Shown: positions 1 through 8,560, numbered from the stretch's first letter. The stretch is DNA of 64,000 bases from a bacterium (GCA_016125225.1 WGME01000011.1:1-64000); one strand, 5' to 3'. Numbers and translations are program-made. Notes: a model not told the origin generated them from the sequence alone.

Positions 1-262
1 TGCGACTCATGGAACAGACGATCCCGTATTCTTTCAGGAGTCGTTGATAGTGATCACAGGCATATTGGACACCCCGATCCGAGTGCACGATCAGCGTCTG
101 AGGGTGGCCTTCCCGTTCCAGAGCCATCTGCAGCGCATTGATGACCAGTCGGCTGTCGATTCGTTCGGACATCGACCAGCCCACGATCTTCCGCGAGAAC
201 AGATCCTCCACCACGGCCAGATACAGCCAGCCCTCGCGAGTCGGCACATAGGTGGCATAGTC
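1..262 (-). mobile_element. IS3-family insertion sequence remnant (orfB, rve domain)
   Basis: The encoded stretch from YVPTREGWLYLA to KEYGIVCSMS is characteristic of IS3-family OrfB transposases. The usual upstream HTH_21 region and orfA are absent to the right, so the element is 5'-truncated at about 262. The remainder lies beyond the window, so terminal repeats cannot be judged. Confidence 0.7.
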
Positions 263-691
263 GCGCTGGATGCGTTCGACTTCGCGATTGCACTCCGCAC
301 GCAAGGCCCCGGCCTGTTCGTTGGCCAGTCGCTCGGCAGCCTTGGCTTGGGCTTCCAGTTCGCGGAGCTGGACGGCCGAACCGCAGGCTTTCGCCAGACG
401 GGCTTTGGCGTTGTCGCCCATCTTGGGATCGATCGGTTTTTGAAACCTCACCAGCGGGTCGCCGACTTTCGGGCTTTTGACGTCCTTTAAGGCTTGCTTG
501 ATTTCGGCTTCAGATTGAAAGCCGGGAACGTCGGCAGCCGGTTGCTCGGTGGTCTCCTCGGTGGGGGTCTCGGGCTCGGCAATCGCGACCTGAGACGGAT
601 CGAGGGGCTGATTGGGGTCGAACGCGGTTTCGGCAACAGCGCCGGCGACGGAACGGGAACGTGGGGGCATGGGGGTCTCTTTCTCGAACAT
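1..691 (-). CDS. Chimeric ORF: phage-like coiled-coil protein fused in frame to IS3-type transposase rve domain (partial)
   Basis: This frame stays open from an ATG at 691 to the window edge; the ORF track omits it because it has no stop here. The first ~140 residues are Pro/Glu/Thr-rich and then Ala/Glu-rich with a heptad-like character (LRELEAQAKAAERLANEQ). From about RDYATYVPT the sequence becomes an IS3-family DDE integrase core: TREGWLYLAVVEDLF, then KIVGWSMSERI, then the HSDRGVQYA stretch holding a catalytic Asp. The join is seamless in frame. The N-terminal part is unrecognised; its place next to the helicase operon suggests a gene of element A whose 3' end was replaced by an IS fragment. 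The call of the rve domain is firm, the function of the fusion is unknown. An alternative start at 670 is possible. Confidence 0.7.
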   Translation of the reverse strand, partial: MFEKETPMPPRSRSVAGAVAETAFDPNQPLDPSQVAIAEPETPTEETTEQPAADVPGFQSEAEIKQALKDVKSPKVGDPLVRFQKPIDPKMGDNAKARLAKACGSAVQLRELEAQAKAAERLANEQAGALRAECNREVERIQRDYATYVPTREGWLYLAVVEDLFSRKIVGWSMSERIDSRLVINALQMALEREGHPQTLIVHSDRGVQYACDHYQRLLKEYGIVCSMSR

Positions 692-736
692 GGTGGTGAA
701 AAACTGGTGATCGCGATCTGAGGCAACGGCGGCGGA

Positions 737-928
737 TCATGGCGGACCGGCTCGGGCTGCCCGACGCTGCCGATAACCCGCGCCGATCCAATTGAGCCAC
801 AGGCGGAACTGACCGTCAGCCATTCGCGCTAGTAGTTGCTTGCAGGTCGTGCATTGCCGGATGCCAGGCTTGGGGCCTTCGGTTGTTTCGCTGCCTCTGC
901 AGTGCGGGCAGGTTGGTTGATTGTTCAT
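737..928 (-). CDS. Small zinc-ribbon protein
   Basis: A protein of 63 aa starting MNNQPTCPHC. Two CxxC pairs (CPHC near the N-terminus and CTTC about 23 residues later) form a typical four-cysteine zinc ribbon; the rest is basic. I prefer the ATG at 928 to the longer track start because it overlaps the TGA of the DnaB-like gene as ATGA, which implies translational coupling. It may be a replication accessory or transcriptional factor of element A; no specific family is recognised. Confidence 0.6.
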   Translation of the reverse strand: MNNQPTCPHCRGSETTEGPKPGIRQCTTCKQLLARMADGQFRLWLNWIGAGYRQRRAARAGPP

Positions 929-2229
929 TCGGTGAACTCCGTCAGATGCGCATTCCATTTCAGCTTCACCAGACCGCAGGGACCGGAACGGTTCTTCGCG
1001 ATGATCAGTTCGCCGTGGTCGTCATACTCACCGGGAACATCCTTCGATGGGCGATGCAGCAACCAGACTTGATCGGCGTCCTGTTCGATGGCCCCGGACT
1101 CACGAAGGTCTGCCAGCCTGGGGCGCTTGTCGTCCCGGTGTTCAACACCCCGATTGAGTTGCGACAGCACCAGGACGCAAATGCCCGCCTCCAGCGCGAT
1201 CTTCTTGAGCGATCGGGAAACCCCGGTAACTTGCTGTTCCCGGATTACCCGCCGGTCGCGGGGTTCGACCAACTGCAAGTAATCGATCACAGCCACCTTG
1301 ATGCCATGTTTGCGGGCTGCCAGTCTCAGCATGGTGACCAGTGCCAGCTCATCCGGTTGCGAATCGTCGATGAACAGGGGCATCAACCCGACGGCGTTAC
1401 AACCTTCTGCGATCGCGTAGCGTTCATCCGGGGCAGTGCCGCCGACTTCGACTGACTTGAGTTGCACCCGGCTTTCGATCGCGATCAGCCGATATAAGAT
1501 CTCATCCCAGTTCTGTTCGTAGCTGGCGATCAGACAGGGATTCCCGGCCCGCGCCAACCGCAAGGCGAGACTGCACACAAACGCGGTTTTGCCGTGGCTC
1601 GTGCGGGCAGCCAGGACCACCACCTTTCCCGGACCGATGCCGCCGGTCGTTTGGTCGATGCCCGCGTATCCGGTCTTGATGAACCGCTGCGAACTTCGGT
1701 CAGTCGTCATCTGTGCGAGCAGATCGACCGCCAACACCGACGTCGGTTGTGGTTCGTTCCGCTGGGCGGATTCGATCACCCGATGCAGACCGGTTTCCAC
1801 CTTGGCAAGGGTGCGGTCGATCTCGTCATCCGGCTGTGGGCTGTACAGACTCTCCAGGCTGTCGGTGAGCACATTGATGGCGGCCCGCTGTCGGGCTTTG
1901 TTCCGCACGATGTTCGCGTAATACTTCGCGCTCCCGGCATTGGGAACGGCTTCGTTGATCTCCATCAGGTAGGGCACACCGCCGATTTCATCGAGTTGCC
2001 CCAAACGGTTCAGTTGCTCCGCGATGGTGACGGCATCGATTCCCCGTTGTCCGCTTTCCCACATTCCTATGAAGGCGGAATAGATCCGTTGATTTTTGTC
2101 GGAGTAAAAATCACTGGCCGACAGGATCGAAGCGACTTCATCGACGGCCGAATTGCGGAGGAACAGGCTGCCGAGAACCGATTGCTCAGCCACCAGATTC
2201 TGCGGAGGGAGTCGGGCTTCAGGCTGCAT
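925..2229 (-). CDS. dnaB: DnaB-like replicative helicase of element A
   Basis: The 434-aa product has the DnaB layout: an N-terminal helical domain opening QNLVAEQSVLGSLFL, a linker, then a RecA-like motor. The Walker A is ARTSHGKT (ARPSMGKT in most DnaB), the Walker B is VIDYLQL, and the C-terminal arginine-finger area reads KNRSGPCG, preceded by DLRESGAIEQDAD. Length is close to the usual ~450 aa. It would unwind DNA at a replication fork as a hexamer. It starts 11 bp inside the preceding gene and overlaps the zinc-ribbon gene by ATGA, so it belongs to a compact operon. As a helicase copy beside an integrase, it most likely serves replication of the mobile element rather than the host. Confidence 0.9.
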   Translation of the reverse strand: MQPEARLPPQNLVAEQSVLGSLFLRNSAVDEVASILSASDFYSDKNQRIYSAFIGMWESGQRGIDAVTIAEQLNRLGQLDEIGGVPYLMEINEAVPNAGSAKYYANIVRNKARQRAAINVLTDSLESLYSPQPDDEIDRTLAKVETGLHRVIESAQRNEPQPTSVLAVDLLAQMTTDRSSQRFIKTGYAGIDQTTGGIGPGKVVVLAARTSHGKTAFVCSLALRLARAGNPCLIASYEQNWDEILYRLIAIESRVQLKSVEVGGTAPDERYAIAEGCNAVGLMPLFIDDSQPDELALVTMLRLAARKHGIKVAVIDYLQLVEPRDRRVIREQQVTGVSRSLKKIALEAGICVLVLSQLNRGVEHRDDKRPRLADLRESGAIEQDADQVWLLHRPSKDVPGEYDDHGELIIAKNRSGPCGLVKLKWNAHLTEFTE

Positions 2230-3427
2230 CGGTGCCCCCTTCCGTCAGTTGCAGTCGGTTGCGTTGCTGGTCCATCTGCCGAACCGGCGAAGCCGCTTGC
2301 AGGGCTTTGAAGGCAATGCCGTGCTGTTCGGTGGCGGTCTGCAGTTCGGCCCCACTGAGGTCTGACCACGGTTCGCCGCCGTTGCTGGTGGCCTGGGAGC
2401 GAATCAGCTTCGTGAAGGTCTCGGGAGGCGTTGCCGAGCGGGCGGCCCGGAGAGCACAAGCAACCACGCGGACTTCCACCGAGCGAATCGACTGCAGGCC
2501 GGTTTGTGACCAGTGACCGCGAAACCAGCGAATGACGGCAGCCACGTCGGACAGGTCACCGGGCAGTTCGGTCAGTGGTCCCGTGGGCTTTGGTGGTTGC
2601 TGGCCGATCACGCTGGGCTGTGATTTCCGGCTGTTCCCTTCGCTGTCGGCTTTCGCGAGCCAGGCCCCGAGAAACTTGGGCATGCCCTTCGCGGTTTTTC
2701 GCTTGCCGGGGTTGTCGCTGCACCATTGCCGAGCTTTGCGAAGTTCGGCGAGAACGTCTATTCGGGGAAAGGTCGATTCGTACTCTCGGACCTTCGATTC
2801 CCGGAGTGGCCAGGTTTGGCCCGATTGCTTCGTGGGGAACTCCAGGATGATCGGGTTCGAGTCTGGATAATTTTCCGCCGACGGCGATGGAGCAATCGAA
2901 GATTGTTCCGAGCTAATAGAATTAGGTAATAGGGATAGGGTAGAAGAGCCTCCGTTTGAACTTTCACTCGACCTCCGCTCGACCTCCGTTTCCACCTCCA
3001 TAATGGAGGCTGAAGACGCTTCGGCCTCCGTTCGGCTTCCGTTTGCACCTCCATTTTGGAGGTCGATATGGAGGCTATCGCTTTCGTCCATCGGGGAGTC
3101 GGCAGCCTCCATCCCCTCGGGAATGGTGACCCAGTAGAGACCGGGTTTACGATTCCCACCCGATTCGTAATTCAGCCAACCGGCATCGATGCAACGCTGT
3201 CGGATTCGGATCAATCGATTCTCCGAAGCGAACCCGCAGACCGACATGAGTTGCGAGTTATAGAACAGGACCGGCCCCCGGTAATGCTTGGCGTCTTCCT
3301 GATGGGCGATCACATCCAGGAGCCAACAGCCTTCCGGGCCGATCTCCTGGGCAGCCACAACCTTTGCCAGCAGTCGGCAAAACTTATGGGCAAAGCATCG
3401 ATCGCGATTAGGGTATGTCGCTGTCAT
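2219..3427 (-). CDS. Putative replication initiator or helicase loader of element A
   Basis: A 402-aa protein. Residues ~1-115 look like a winged-helix DNA-binding region (a segment around LLDVIAHQEDAKHYRG, then a wing-like segment ending in GLYWVTIPEG). A long low-complexity Ser/Glu-rich linker follows (~125-210), then a basic central part and an Ala/Arg-rich C-terminal helical domain. The arrangement of wHTH, disordered linker and helical tail, placed immediately upstream of and overlapping dnaB, is that of phage and plasmid replication initiators or helicase loaders. That role is inferred from context; no exact family is recognised. It starts at an ATGA overlap with the small upstream gene. 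Confidence 0.55.
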   Translation of the reverse strand: MTATYPNRDRCFAHKFCRLLAKVVAAQEIGPEGCWLLDVIAHQEDAKHYRGPVLFYNSQLMSVCGFASENRLIRIRQRCIDAGWLNYESGGNRKPGLYWVTIPEGMEAADSPMDESDSLHIDLQNGGANGSRTEAEASSASIMEVETEVERRSSESSNGGSSTLSLLPNSISSEQSSIAPSPSAENYPDSNPIILEFPTKQSGQTWPLRESKVREYESTFPRIDVLAELRKARQWCSDNPGKRKTAKGMPKFLGAWLAKADSEGNSRKSQPSVIGQQPPKPTGPLTELPGDLSDVAAVIRWFRGHWSQTGLQSIRSVEVRVVACALRAARSATPPETFTKLIRSQATSNGGEPWSDLSGAELQTATEQHGIAFKALQAASPVRQMDQQRNRLQLTEGGTDAA

Positions 3428-3630
3428 CGCGAGATCGGCTCCCGGGCCAGAATCCGCCGCAAAACTTCGGGCAAGATTTCTGAGATATGCACGGGTTCTG
3501 CATGCTCACCCGCCTCCCGCATCTGAGCCCGTACTCGTGCGCGTCTGGTCGCCTCGCGCAGTGCATCGCGGTCTGCGAGCGTGAGAGTCGCCCGGGATCT
3601 TGCCCGACGGCGTCTGGTCGATATGATCAT
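3424..3630 (-). CDS. Small Arg-rich protein of element A
   Basis: A 68-aa, strongly basic protein (N-terminal STRRRRARSR) with a predicted helical middle. Its TGA overlaps the ATG of the putative initiator as ATGA, supporting expression within the replication operon. The basic character suggests nucleic-acid binding. No family is recognised. Confidence 0.5.
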   Translation of the reverse strand: MIISTRRRRARSRATLTLADRDALREATRRARVRAQMREAGEHAEPVHISEILPEVLRRILAREPISR

Positions 3631-3705
3631 GATGTCGATGTCCTCAGCATCGACGAGCGGTCACAGCCCCGCTGGCAGCCACCAGCGGGCGCACCGCCCG
3701 TCTGG

Positions 3706-3996
3706 TTATCGCGTTGTCAGTGCTGACATAGCCGCATGGGCCTGCCGTTTGCGACGAGATGTGACTGCGGCCTGTGTCGGGGCTGCGGATGCAGTGTCAG
3801 CATTGAGTCGCTGAAGGAATCGCTCGACTGCCTCAGCAGTCGTGTAGCGACGAGCCCCCACGAGCCAGGACTCCAGTCGTACACCTCGGACGCCGTGTAG
3901 CATGTACCGCCACGTGGTGGCGATGTGTGTGTCGAGCAGGCGCGATGCCTGGGCGGGAGTGAGTCTCTCGCCTGAGATATGATCTGTGATCGTCAT
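3706..3996 (-). CDS. DUF1580 family protein
   Basis: The product from the internal ATG at 3996 reads MTITDHISGERLTPAQASRLL and continues with an HTH-like core (TWRYMLHGVRGVRLE, then the GARRYTTAEAVERFL stretch). This is the planctomycete DUF1580 pattern, which resembles excisionase/MerR-type DNA-binding folds. The track start at 4056 adds 20 residues unlike the family. Position in an integrative element, between integrase side and replication operon, fits a transcription regulator or recombination directionality factor, but this is inference. Confidence 0.65.
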   Translation of the reverse strand: MTITDHISGERLTPAQASRLLDTHIATTWRYMLHGVRGVRLESWLVGARRYTTAEAVERFLQRLNADTASAAPTQAAVTSRRKRQAHAAMSALTTR

Positions 3997-4087
3997 GTGT
4001 GTGCCCCCGAGCTTGCGAGTGATGTATGTCAGTCGCATATGACTGCGACGAGACACATATCAGCAGAGAGTCGGGGACTCGTGACTG

Positions 4088-5347
4088 TCAGTCCGTCCCG
4101 CCTCGGACGGCTCGGACGGACTCTCCATCAGATACTTCCAGCTCACGATAAAGTGCGCTGAGTTTCTGGTTACTGCCGCGTAACTCTTTCCTGCGGCATT
4201 CTTTACGGAACGCCTCAACGGTCGCGTTTCGAGACATTCCAGAGAGGATTTCCTTTCCGACGATTCGGTCAGCCTCTGTAGGAATGTCGGATTTTGGAGT
4301 TCTTTCACCATTTGGACGCACCGATTTGACAACCTGATTTGTCTCCCACTCGATTCTCCGGAGCAATTCCGACGTGTCGACATCGGGGATTGCCCACCGC
4401 GATCGAATGTCGGGAATCTTTGGGCGAAGATGTTCCGCCAGGTGGCACACATCCTCGTGACTTCCGATCGACAGGAGTGAATCACGTTGTTGCTGGTCAA
4501 CAGATGATTCAACGATGATCTCAATCTGGCGTGTAAGATCCCACGCATACAGGACAAAGGAATTGACATACTTGTCGCCAAGAGATGGCGGCCCGCCTTG
4601 GTACAGGCGAATCAAATTGCCGCGCAATGGGTGAGCCAGATCGCTGGTGACCTCGGATATGTCGCGCATGAAGGCATATGCCAGCGCCAGATTGTGAGCG
4701 GCGAACTTGTCCAAACTGCTCTGTGACAGTTCTTCATCCAGATTGGAAAGTGCGCAAACAAATTGCCGAGTTCGCTTCAGAATCTCCGGAGCACTGTTGA
4801 TGTTGGCAGGTGGTTTGTAAGTGATCAGATAGGAAAGTTGGCTATTAAGCCTACGTTGCCGTTCCTGCTCTTGGTTGTGTTCTTTGAGCCGTTCAGCCAG
4901 CCATTCGAGAACATGAGCGACCTTCCACTTTCGATCATCTGGCCGTAACTCTTCGCTGGTGTGAACGCCAGACGGATCAAATGGAACTTGCTTCGGAAAC
5001 TTCTCTGAGATTTGATCGCAGATCGTCAGCCAACCGTGGGCCTTGCTGCTCACAATCTGATCGGTTGAATCTTCGATCGCGTGAATCAATGTAACATGGC
5101 AGCCAATTAGCGGGGGTTGTGACTCGCGATCCCACGCGTCGAATGCCGCAGCAAAGATTGACCTCTGGAGTTCGTCTGTCGGGGGGCATTGCCGCAGATC
5201 AGCGGCGAGTTTGCGAAATACTTCTGTTGTTTGAGATGTCACGATCGCCAGCCCCTGATAAGCCGGTCTCCTGAAAGAAAAGAGCATCGCGGGAAAGCGG
5301 TCAGGATTCCGCCTTGTCGGGCTGCAGTTCCTATCCCGCGCGCTCAC
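4088..5347 (-). CDS. Hypothetical protein, element A cargo candidate
   Basis: A 419-aa soluble-looking protein with no membrane segment. I do not recognise it. The middle is helical and charged (LAERLKEHNQEQERQRRLN), and the C-terminal ~60 residues include a second basic helical part. The start may be the ATG at 5347 or an internal ATG at 5287 (MLFSFRRPAYQG). It lies alone between the excisionase-like pair and the DUF1580 gene, without operon overlaps, a usual place for accessory cargo in integrative elements. Confidence 0.5.
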   Translation of the reverse strand: MSARDRNCSPTRRNPDRFPAMLFSFRRPAYQGLAIVTSQTTEVFRKLAADLRQCPPTDELQRSIFAAAFDAWDRESQPPLIGCHVTLIHAIEDSTDQIVSSKAHGWLTICDQISEKFPKQVPFDPSGVHTSEELRPDDRKWKVAHVLEWLAERLKEHNQEQERQRRLNSQLSYLITYKPPANINSAPEILKRTRQFVCALSNLDEELSQSSLDKFAAHNLALAYAFMRDISEVTSDLAHPLRGNLIRLYQGGPPSLGDKYVNSFVLYAWDLTRQIEIIVESSVDQQQRDSLLSIGSHEDVCHLAEHLRPKIPDIRSRWAIPDVDTSELLRRIEWETNQVVKSVRPNGERTPKSDIPTEADRIVGKEILSGMSRNATVEAFRKECRRKELRGSNQKLSALYRELEVSDGESVRAVRGGTD

Positions 5348-5364
5348 AGATCATACCACGGTCG

Positions 5365-5598
5365 TCAATCGATGTTTTCTTTCGTCTCAGCCATCTCCGC
5401 CCAAATACGAATCAGGTCATCAGTCATGACATATCGATGAAGTGTGGCTGGTCGAAACACTCTCAAGCCGGCTTTGACCCACTTCCGGAATGTCTTGTCG
5501 GCAACCTTCAATTCAGAAAGCAAATCGTCGACAGACCAGATTTCACCTGTCCGAAACTTCGGTTGGCGAGGCTTGGGTTCGTTGACATGTCGTTTCAT
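5365..5598 (-). CDS. Small HTH (excisionase-like) protein
   Basis: A 77-aa protein with a MerR/excisionase-like helix-turn-helix: WSVDDLLSELKVADKTFRKW, followed by a wing region (GLRVFRPATLHRYVMTDD). Its ATG overlaps the TGA of the upstream small gene (5595-5598), so the two are coupled. The position two genes from the integrase is typical of xis or of a regulator. Confidence 0.55.
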   Translation of the reverse strand: MKRHVNEPKPRQPKFRTGEIWSVDDLLSELKVADKTFRKWVKAGLRVFRPATLHRYVMTDDLIRIWAEMAETKENID

Positions 5599-5852
5599 GC
5601 TGCCTTCCTTCCCCGTCGGCCGCCGCGCTTCCGGGCATCGTCAGTTTCTTTCGTCATCTCAGGCATTGCGTCCAGCATTTTCGACGCGGAATAACAGACC
5701 ACGTCGCCGAAGCGCCGGTAGGGGACTCCAAGCTGGTCACAATGCTTGCGAACAAATTCTTGCGACCGCTGAAAGCTCTCCGCCCACCATTCCAGTGTGC
5801 GGTAGTCGGTTCCAGGTATGCCGCCGAAATCAGATTGTCGATTATCTGCCAT
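5595..5852 (-). CDS. Small DNA-binding-like protein
   Basis: An 85-aa protein containing a putative HTH (SQEFVRKHCDQLGVPYRRFGD) and ending in a highly basic tail (RKRGGRRGRKAA), consistent with DNA binding. It is translationally coupled to the following 77-aa gene. No family is recognised. The pair may act together as excisionase and regulator for element A. Confidence 0.5.
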   Translation of the reverse strand: MADNRQSDFGGIPGTDYRTLEWWAESFQRSQEFVRKHCDQLGVPYRRFGDVVCYSASKMLDAMPEMTKETDDARKRGGRRGRKAA

Positions 5853-5936
5853 GATTCAGTCTCGCGCCCGAAGGGGAAAACGTCGGCGTAACGGCTCGGG
5901 CATCAGGCCGAGTGCCGGACGAATCGCGAGAACCAA

Positions 5937-7025
5937 TCAACCAATCTTTGCCGCTACTTCAGCCGCGAGTTTGTCCATCTTGCGGGAATAATTCGCCGTC
6001 ATATCCGGTCGGGCGTGGCCTGCCATCGCCTGGGCGGCTTCAATGCCGAAACTGTCACGCACCTCGGTTGTCACATTGTGACGCAGCCAGTGAGGGGAAA
6101 AACGCTTCACACCGGCCCGAGTGCATGCCGCGGTGACCGCTTTGCCGTAACTGTCTCGACTGGTGGCAAACAGCCGTTGATCGGGATCCGCTTTGAGGTA
6201 TCGCGATAGGATGAGCTGGGCTTTCGGCCCGAAGTAGAGTTTCCGGGTTTTCCCGTGGTGCAGAGTCTTGTGGTCAACCAGTTTGGCCACCCACACACTC
6301 CCGCCGCGATCGATCATGCCGGTGGTCAACATGATCAGTTCGCCAGGTCGGGCCCCTGTCACTAATTGCAGGTCGATCAGATCGCGGTTCTGTTGTTTCA
6401 GCCGTTTCTTGACCGCTTCGATATCGGCCAGGGGGACGGCTTCCCGTTCGGGGTGGTCTTTCGCCTCGGTCTTTCCCGGCAGCAGAGGGGCAATGGCCCG
6501 AAGCCGATCAAGGACCGACGGTTCCACCATGTCGGATTCAATCCCCCATTTGAAGACGTGCCGCACCCGACAGACGGACTTATTGACGTATTTCCGACAC
6601 CATCCCTTATCCACCATGATGCTGCGGGCAGCCTTCAGGTGAGACGGCCGGAATTCGCTGATCGGCAAGAGCCCATACAGTTCGATCACGGGAGCCATCG
6701 CGGATTTGAAGCAGTAGACTTCATCAGTCTGCTTCCCGTTCTTCACATAGTACCGCTCGGCGTGGTGCAAGAACGCCAACCAGAGTTCTGCGATCGAGGG
6801 ACCGGGGTCGTCTACCACTGTTCCTACTACATCTGACGACGCCCGGGAGAGGGGATCAAACATCTGTCCAGAGCAGACCTTGGCAACCAGTTCACCATAC
6901 CTTTGGCGGGACTCCTCGGAGCCATACGGCCCCAAATAGTGATCTTTGCCATGGATGCGGACACGGGCTTGCCCGGTCGGTTTGTGCAGAAGATAAGCCG
7001 GGATAAGAGACTTCGGACGTGGCAT
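5937..7025 (-). CDS. int: Tyrosine recombinase (integrase) of element A
   Basis: A protein of 362 aa from the internal ATG at 7025 (MPRPKSLIPAYL). It has an AP2-like N-terminal arm-binding part, a SAM-like core-binding domain and a C-terminal catalytic domain. The catalytic set is visible: Arg in TGARPGEL (~226), Lys in the KTLHHGKTRKLYFG region, HWLRH (~312-316), GH in MAGHARPD and Tyr in ANYSRK (~346). It should mediate integration and excision at tRNA-Gln: the tRNA-derived 27-bp repeat begins 139 bp upstream of its start. The gene reads away from that repeat. It differs clearly from the prophage B integrase, which argues for two separate elements. Confidence 0.9.
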   Translation of the reverse strand: MPRPKSLIPAYLLHKPTGQARVRIHGKDHYLGPYGSEESRQRYGELVAKVCSGQMFDPLSRASSDVVGTVVDDPGPSIAELWLAFLHHAERYYVKNGKQTDEVYCFKSAMAPVIELYGLLPISEFRPSHLKAARSIMVDKGWCRKYVNKSVCRVRHVFKWGIESDMVEPSVLDRLRAIAPLLPGKTEAKDHPEREAVPLADIEAVKKRLKQQNRDLIDLQLVTGARPGELIMLTTGMIDRGGSVWVAKLVDHKTLHHGKTRKLYFGPKAQLILSRYLKADPDQRLFATSRDSYGKAVTAACTRAGVKRFSPHWLRHNVTTEVRDSFGIEAAQAMAGHARPDMTANYSRKMDKLAAEVAAKIG

Positions 7026-7046
7026 GGTGCGGGCCTCCTGTTGTTT

Positions 7047-7064
7047 CGTGGTAGAACTACCACG
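7047..7064. promoter_or_regulatory. Inverted repeat upstream of integrase A
   Basis: CGTGGTAG-AA-CTACCACG has perfect 8-bp arms, ending 22 bp upstream of the chosen integrase start. It may be an operator for one of the small HTH proteins or an excisionase site. The regulator is not identified. Confidence 0.45.
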
Positions 7065-7163
7065 ATTCAATTCAGGTTTTCGGCCGCACTGCCGACCACC
7101 GGCAGGTAACGTAACTCGTTTCGGCTAGTTACTTACGTCAATACTAGAGGGTCTTGAAAGACC

Positions 7164-7190
7164 AGTTACCCCGCTAGGATTCGAACCTAG
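7164..7190. repeat. Left attachment site (tRNA-Gln 3' fragment)
   Basis: The 27 bp are identical to 30084-30110 and contain the acceptor 3' strand, T-arm and discriminator of tRNA-Gln read on the minus strand. Bases on both sides differ between the two copies, so 27 bp is the full core. It also forms the right border of element A. Confidence 0.85.
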
Positions 7191-7226
7191 CGTTTATGCG
7201 TTTTATAGCTTGTTTTTGTTGACTTC

Positions 7227-7268
7227 TGGGGACAAGTTGCTCAAATTGTCCCCAGAAACTTGTCCCCA
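7227..7268. repeat. Left cluster of TTGTCCCCA sites (putative integrase arm sites)
   Basis: Three copies of TTGTCCCCA lie just inside attL: an inverted copy at 7227-7235 and direct copies at 7246-7254 and 7260-7268, 14 bp apart. The last ends 16 bp before the integrase ATG. The same nonamer is clustered inside attR. This arrangement matches arm-type binding sites of a tyrosine recombinase or sites for an accessory bending protein. Confidence 0.6.
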
Positions 7269-7284
7269 GACAGGAAACAAAAGC

Positions 7285-8532
7285 ATGGCGAGCCTCGATC
7301 TGACTTACGACAAATCCGAAGACCGCTGGACGAAGAAGGTCAGAGGGATCAAGCAGCGATTCAAGTCCAAGAGGCACGCCACGAAACGGGAAGCCATTGC
7401 ACAGTTCAAGGCATGGTTGAACGAACACGAAGCATCCGAGGCAATGACTGAGGATGAGGAAGAAATCTTGATTCTGATGGAACAGATCGCCGTCGCTGCT
7501 TCCAACGAACAAGAGCAGATAGACAAGCTGAAACCCCAGAAGCCGTCTCGTGCGTTTGAAAGAGAAGTTGAACGGCAGTTCTCAGGCACCCCCAAAGATG
7601 ACAGCCTCGCCGCCGCCATTGATGCGTTCCTGCGGTTCAAAGAGAACACCATCAGTAAAGGGGCATACAACACCCTGTCTGCACATATTCGGTTCTTCCG
7701 TGGGTTTACCGTGGGTGCCGCAGTTGATGCCTTGCCACGTGATGCATGGGAACAGTTTCACCAGACCATCAAGAAGCGAATCAAGGACAAGGAATGGTCA
7801 AACAAGTACGGCAACTCGATCATTTTGGACGTGAGAGGGTTCTACAACTGGATGTACGATACGGAACGCATCGAAGCTATCCCTCGCTTCGTGAAAAGCG
7901 ACCTCTACACAATTGCTGTACCGTCGAAACTGCCAGCCACCTTCAAGCCCGAAGAGATCAAAGCCATCCTTGCAGCAGCGACCGACGAACAACGCTTGCA
8001 TTACCTGCTGATGCTGAATTGTGGCATGACGCAGATTGACCTGTCTGACTTGACCGCCGATATGATCAACATCAAGCAAGGCACCTTGACAAGACGGCGA
8101 ACCAAACACGAACACCAAGAGAGTGCAGAAATCCCAACAGTTGTCTACACCCTCTGGAAGCCCGTTATCGAGTTGCTGAAAGCACACGGCAAGTTGGACG
8201 GGACAGAGAGGGTGTTTACCAACAGAGAAGGATTGCCATTACTCAGAGGAGCACGAAGGGACACCGTTGCAGAGGCATTCAAGTCGGTCAAAGCGAAAAC
8301 GGGTATCAAGAAAAGCCTGAAGGTGTTTCGTAAGACAGGGGCAACCATTCTCGGATCGAACAAGGATTACCGCACATGGCGAAACATCTACCTTGCCAAC
8401 ACGCCGAAAGAGGTCACGGACAAATCGTATGACGGGACAACGATCCTCGACAATAAATACACCGAACATATCCGCACCGTGTTGGGCATCCCGAACACGC
8501 TGGACGAGTTGCGGACATTACAAAAATTGTAA
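7285..8532 (+). CDS. int: Atypical tyrosine recombinase-like integrase of prophage B
   Basis: I start it at the ATG at 7285 (MASLDLTYDK), giving 415 aa; the track start lies among the TTGTCCCCA repeats. A SAM-like core-binding domain (~110-200) precedes a C-terminal catalytic-like domain. The usual first Arg motif (TGxRxxE) is replaced by LNCGMTQIDLSDL (~245-257). A RRRTK segment gives the Lys region, and KVFRKTGAT corresponds to HxLRHTxAT with its His replaced. The C-terminus offers Tyr in DKSYDG (~382) or DNKY. It sits next to attL and is the natural integrase of the prophage, but its catalytic set is unorthodox. The stop codon lies inside the phage-wide palindrome, giving a C-terminus of LQKL. 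Confidence 0.75.
   Translation: MASLDLTYDKSEDRWTKKVRGIKQRFKSKRHATKREAIAQFKAWLNEHEASEAMTEDEEEILILMEQIAVAASNEQEQIDKLKPQKPSRAFEREVERQFSGTPKDDSLAAAIDAFLRFKENTISKGAYNTLSAHIRFFRGFTVGAAVDALPRDAWEQFHQTIKKRIKDKEWSNKYGNSIILDVRGFYNWMYDTERIEAIPRFVKSDLYTIAVPSKLPATFKPEEIKAILAAATDEQRLHYLLMLNCGMTQIDLSDLTADMINIKQGTLTRRRTKHEHQESAEIPTVVYTLWKPVIELLKAHGKLDGTERVFTNREGLPLLRGARRDTVAEAFKSVKAKTGIKKSLKVFRKTGATILGSNKDYRTWRNIYLANTPKEVTDKSYDGTTILDNKYTEHIRTVLGIPNTLDELRTLQKL
8518..8532. repeat. Phage palindrome TTACAA-N3-TTGTAA, copy 1
   Basis: A perfect copy (spacer AAA) overlapping the integrase stop codon. The flanking bases extend it to CATTACAA...TTGTAATG. Confidence 0.75.
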
Positions 8533-8560
8533 TGCCTGAAAGACCAGACACGTGAAAGCA

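Noticed and set aside
883-2310. Long plus-strand ORFs (883-1455, 1594-2310)
   Set aside because: They are antisense shadows of the DnaB-like helicase, whose Walker motifs fix the coding strand.
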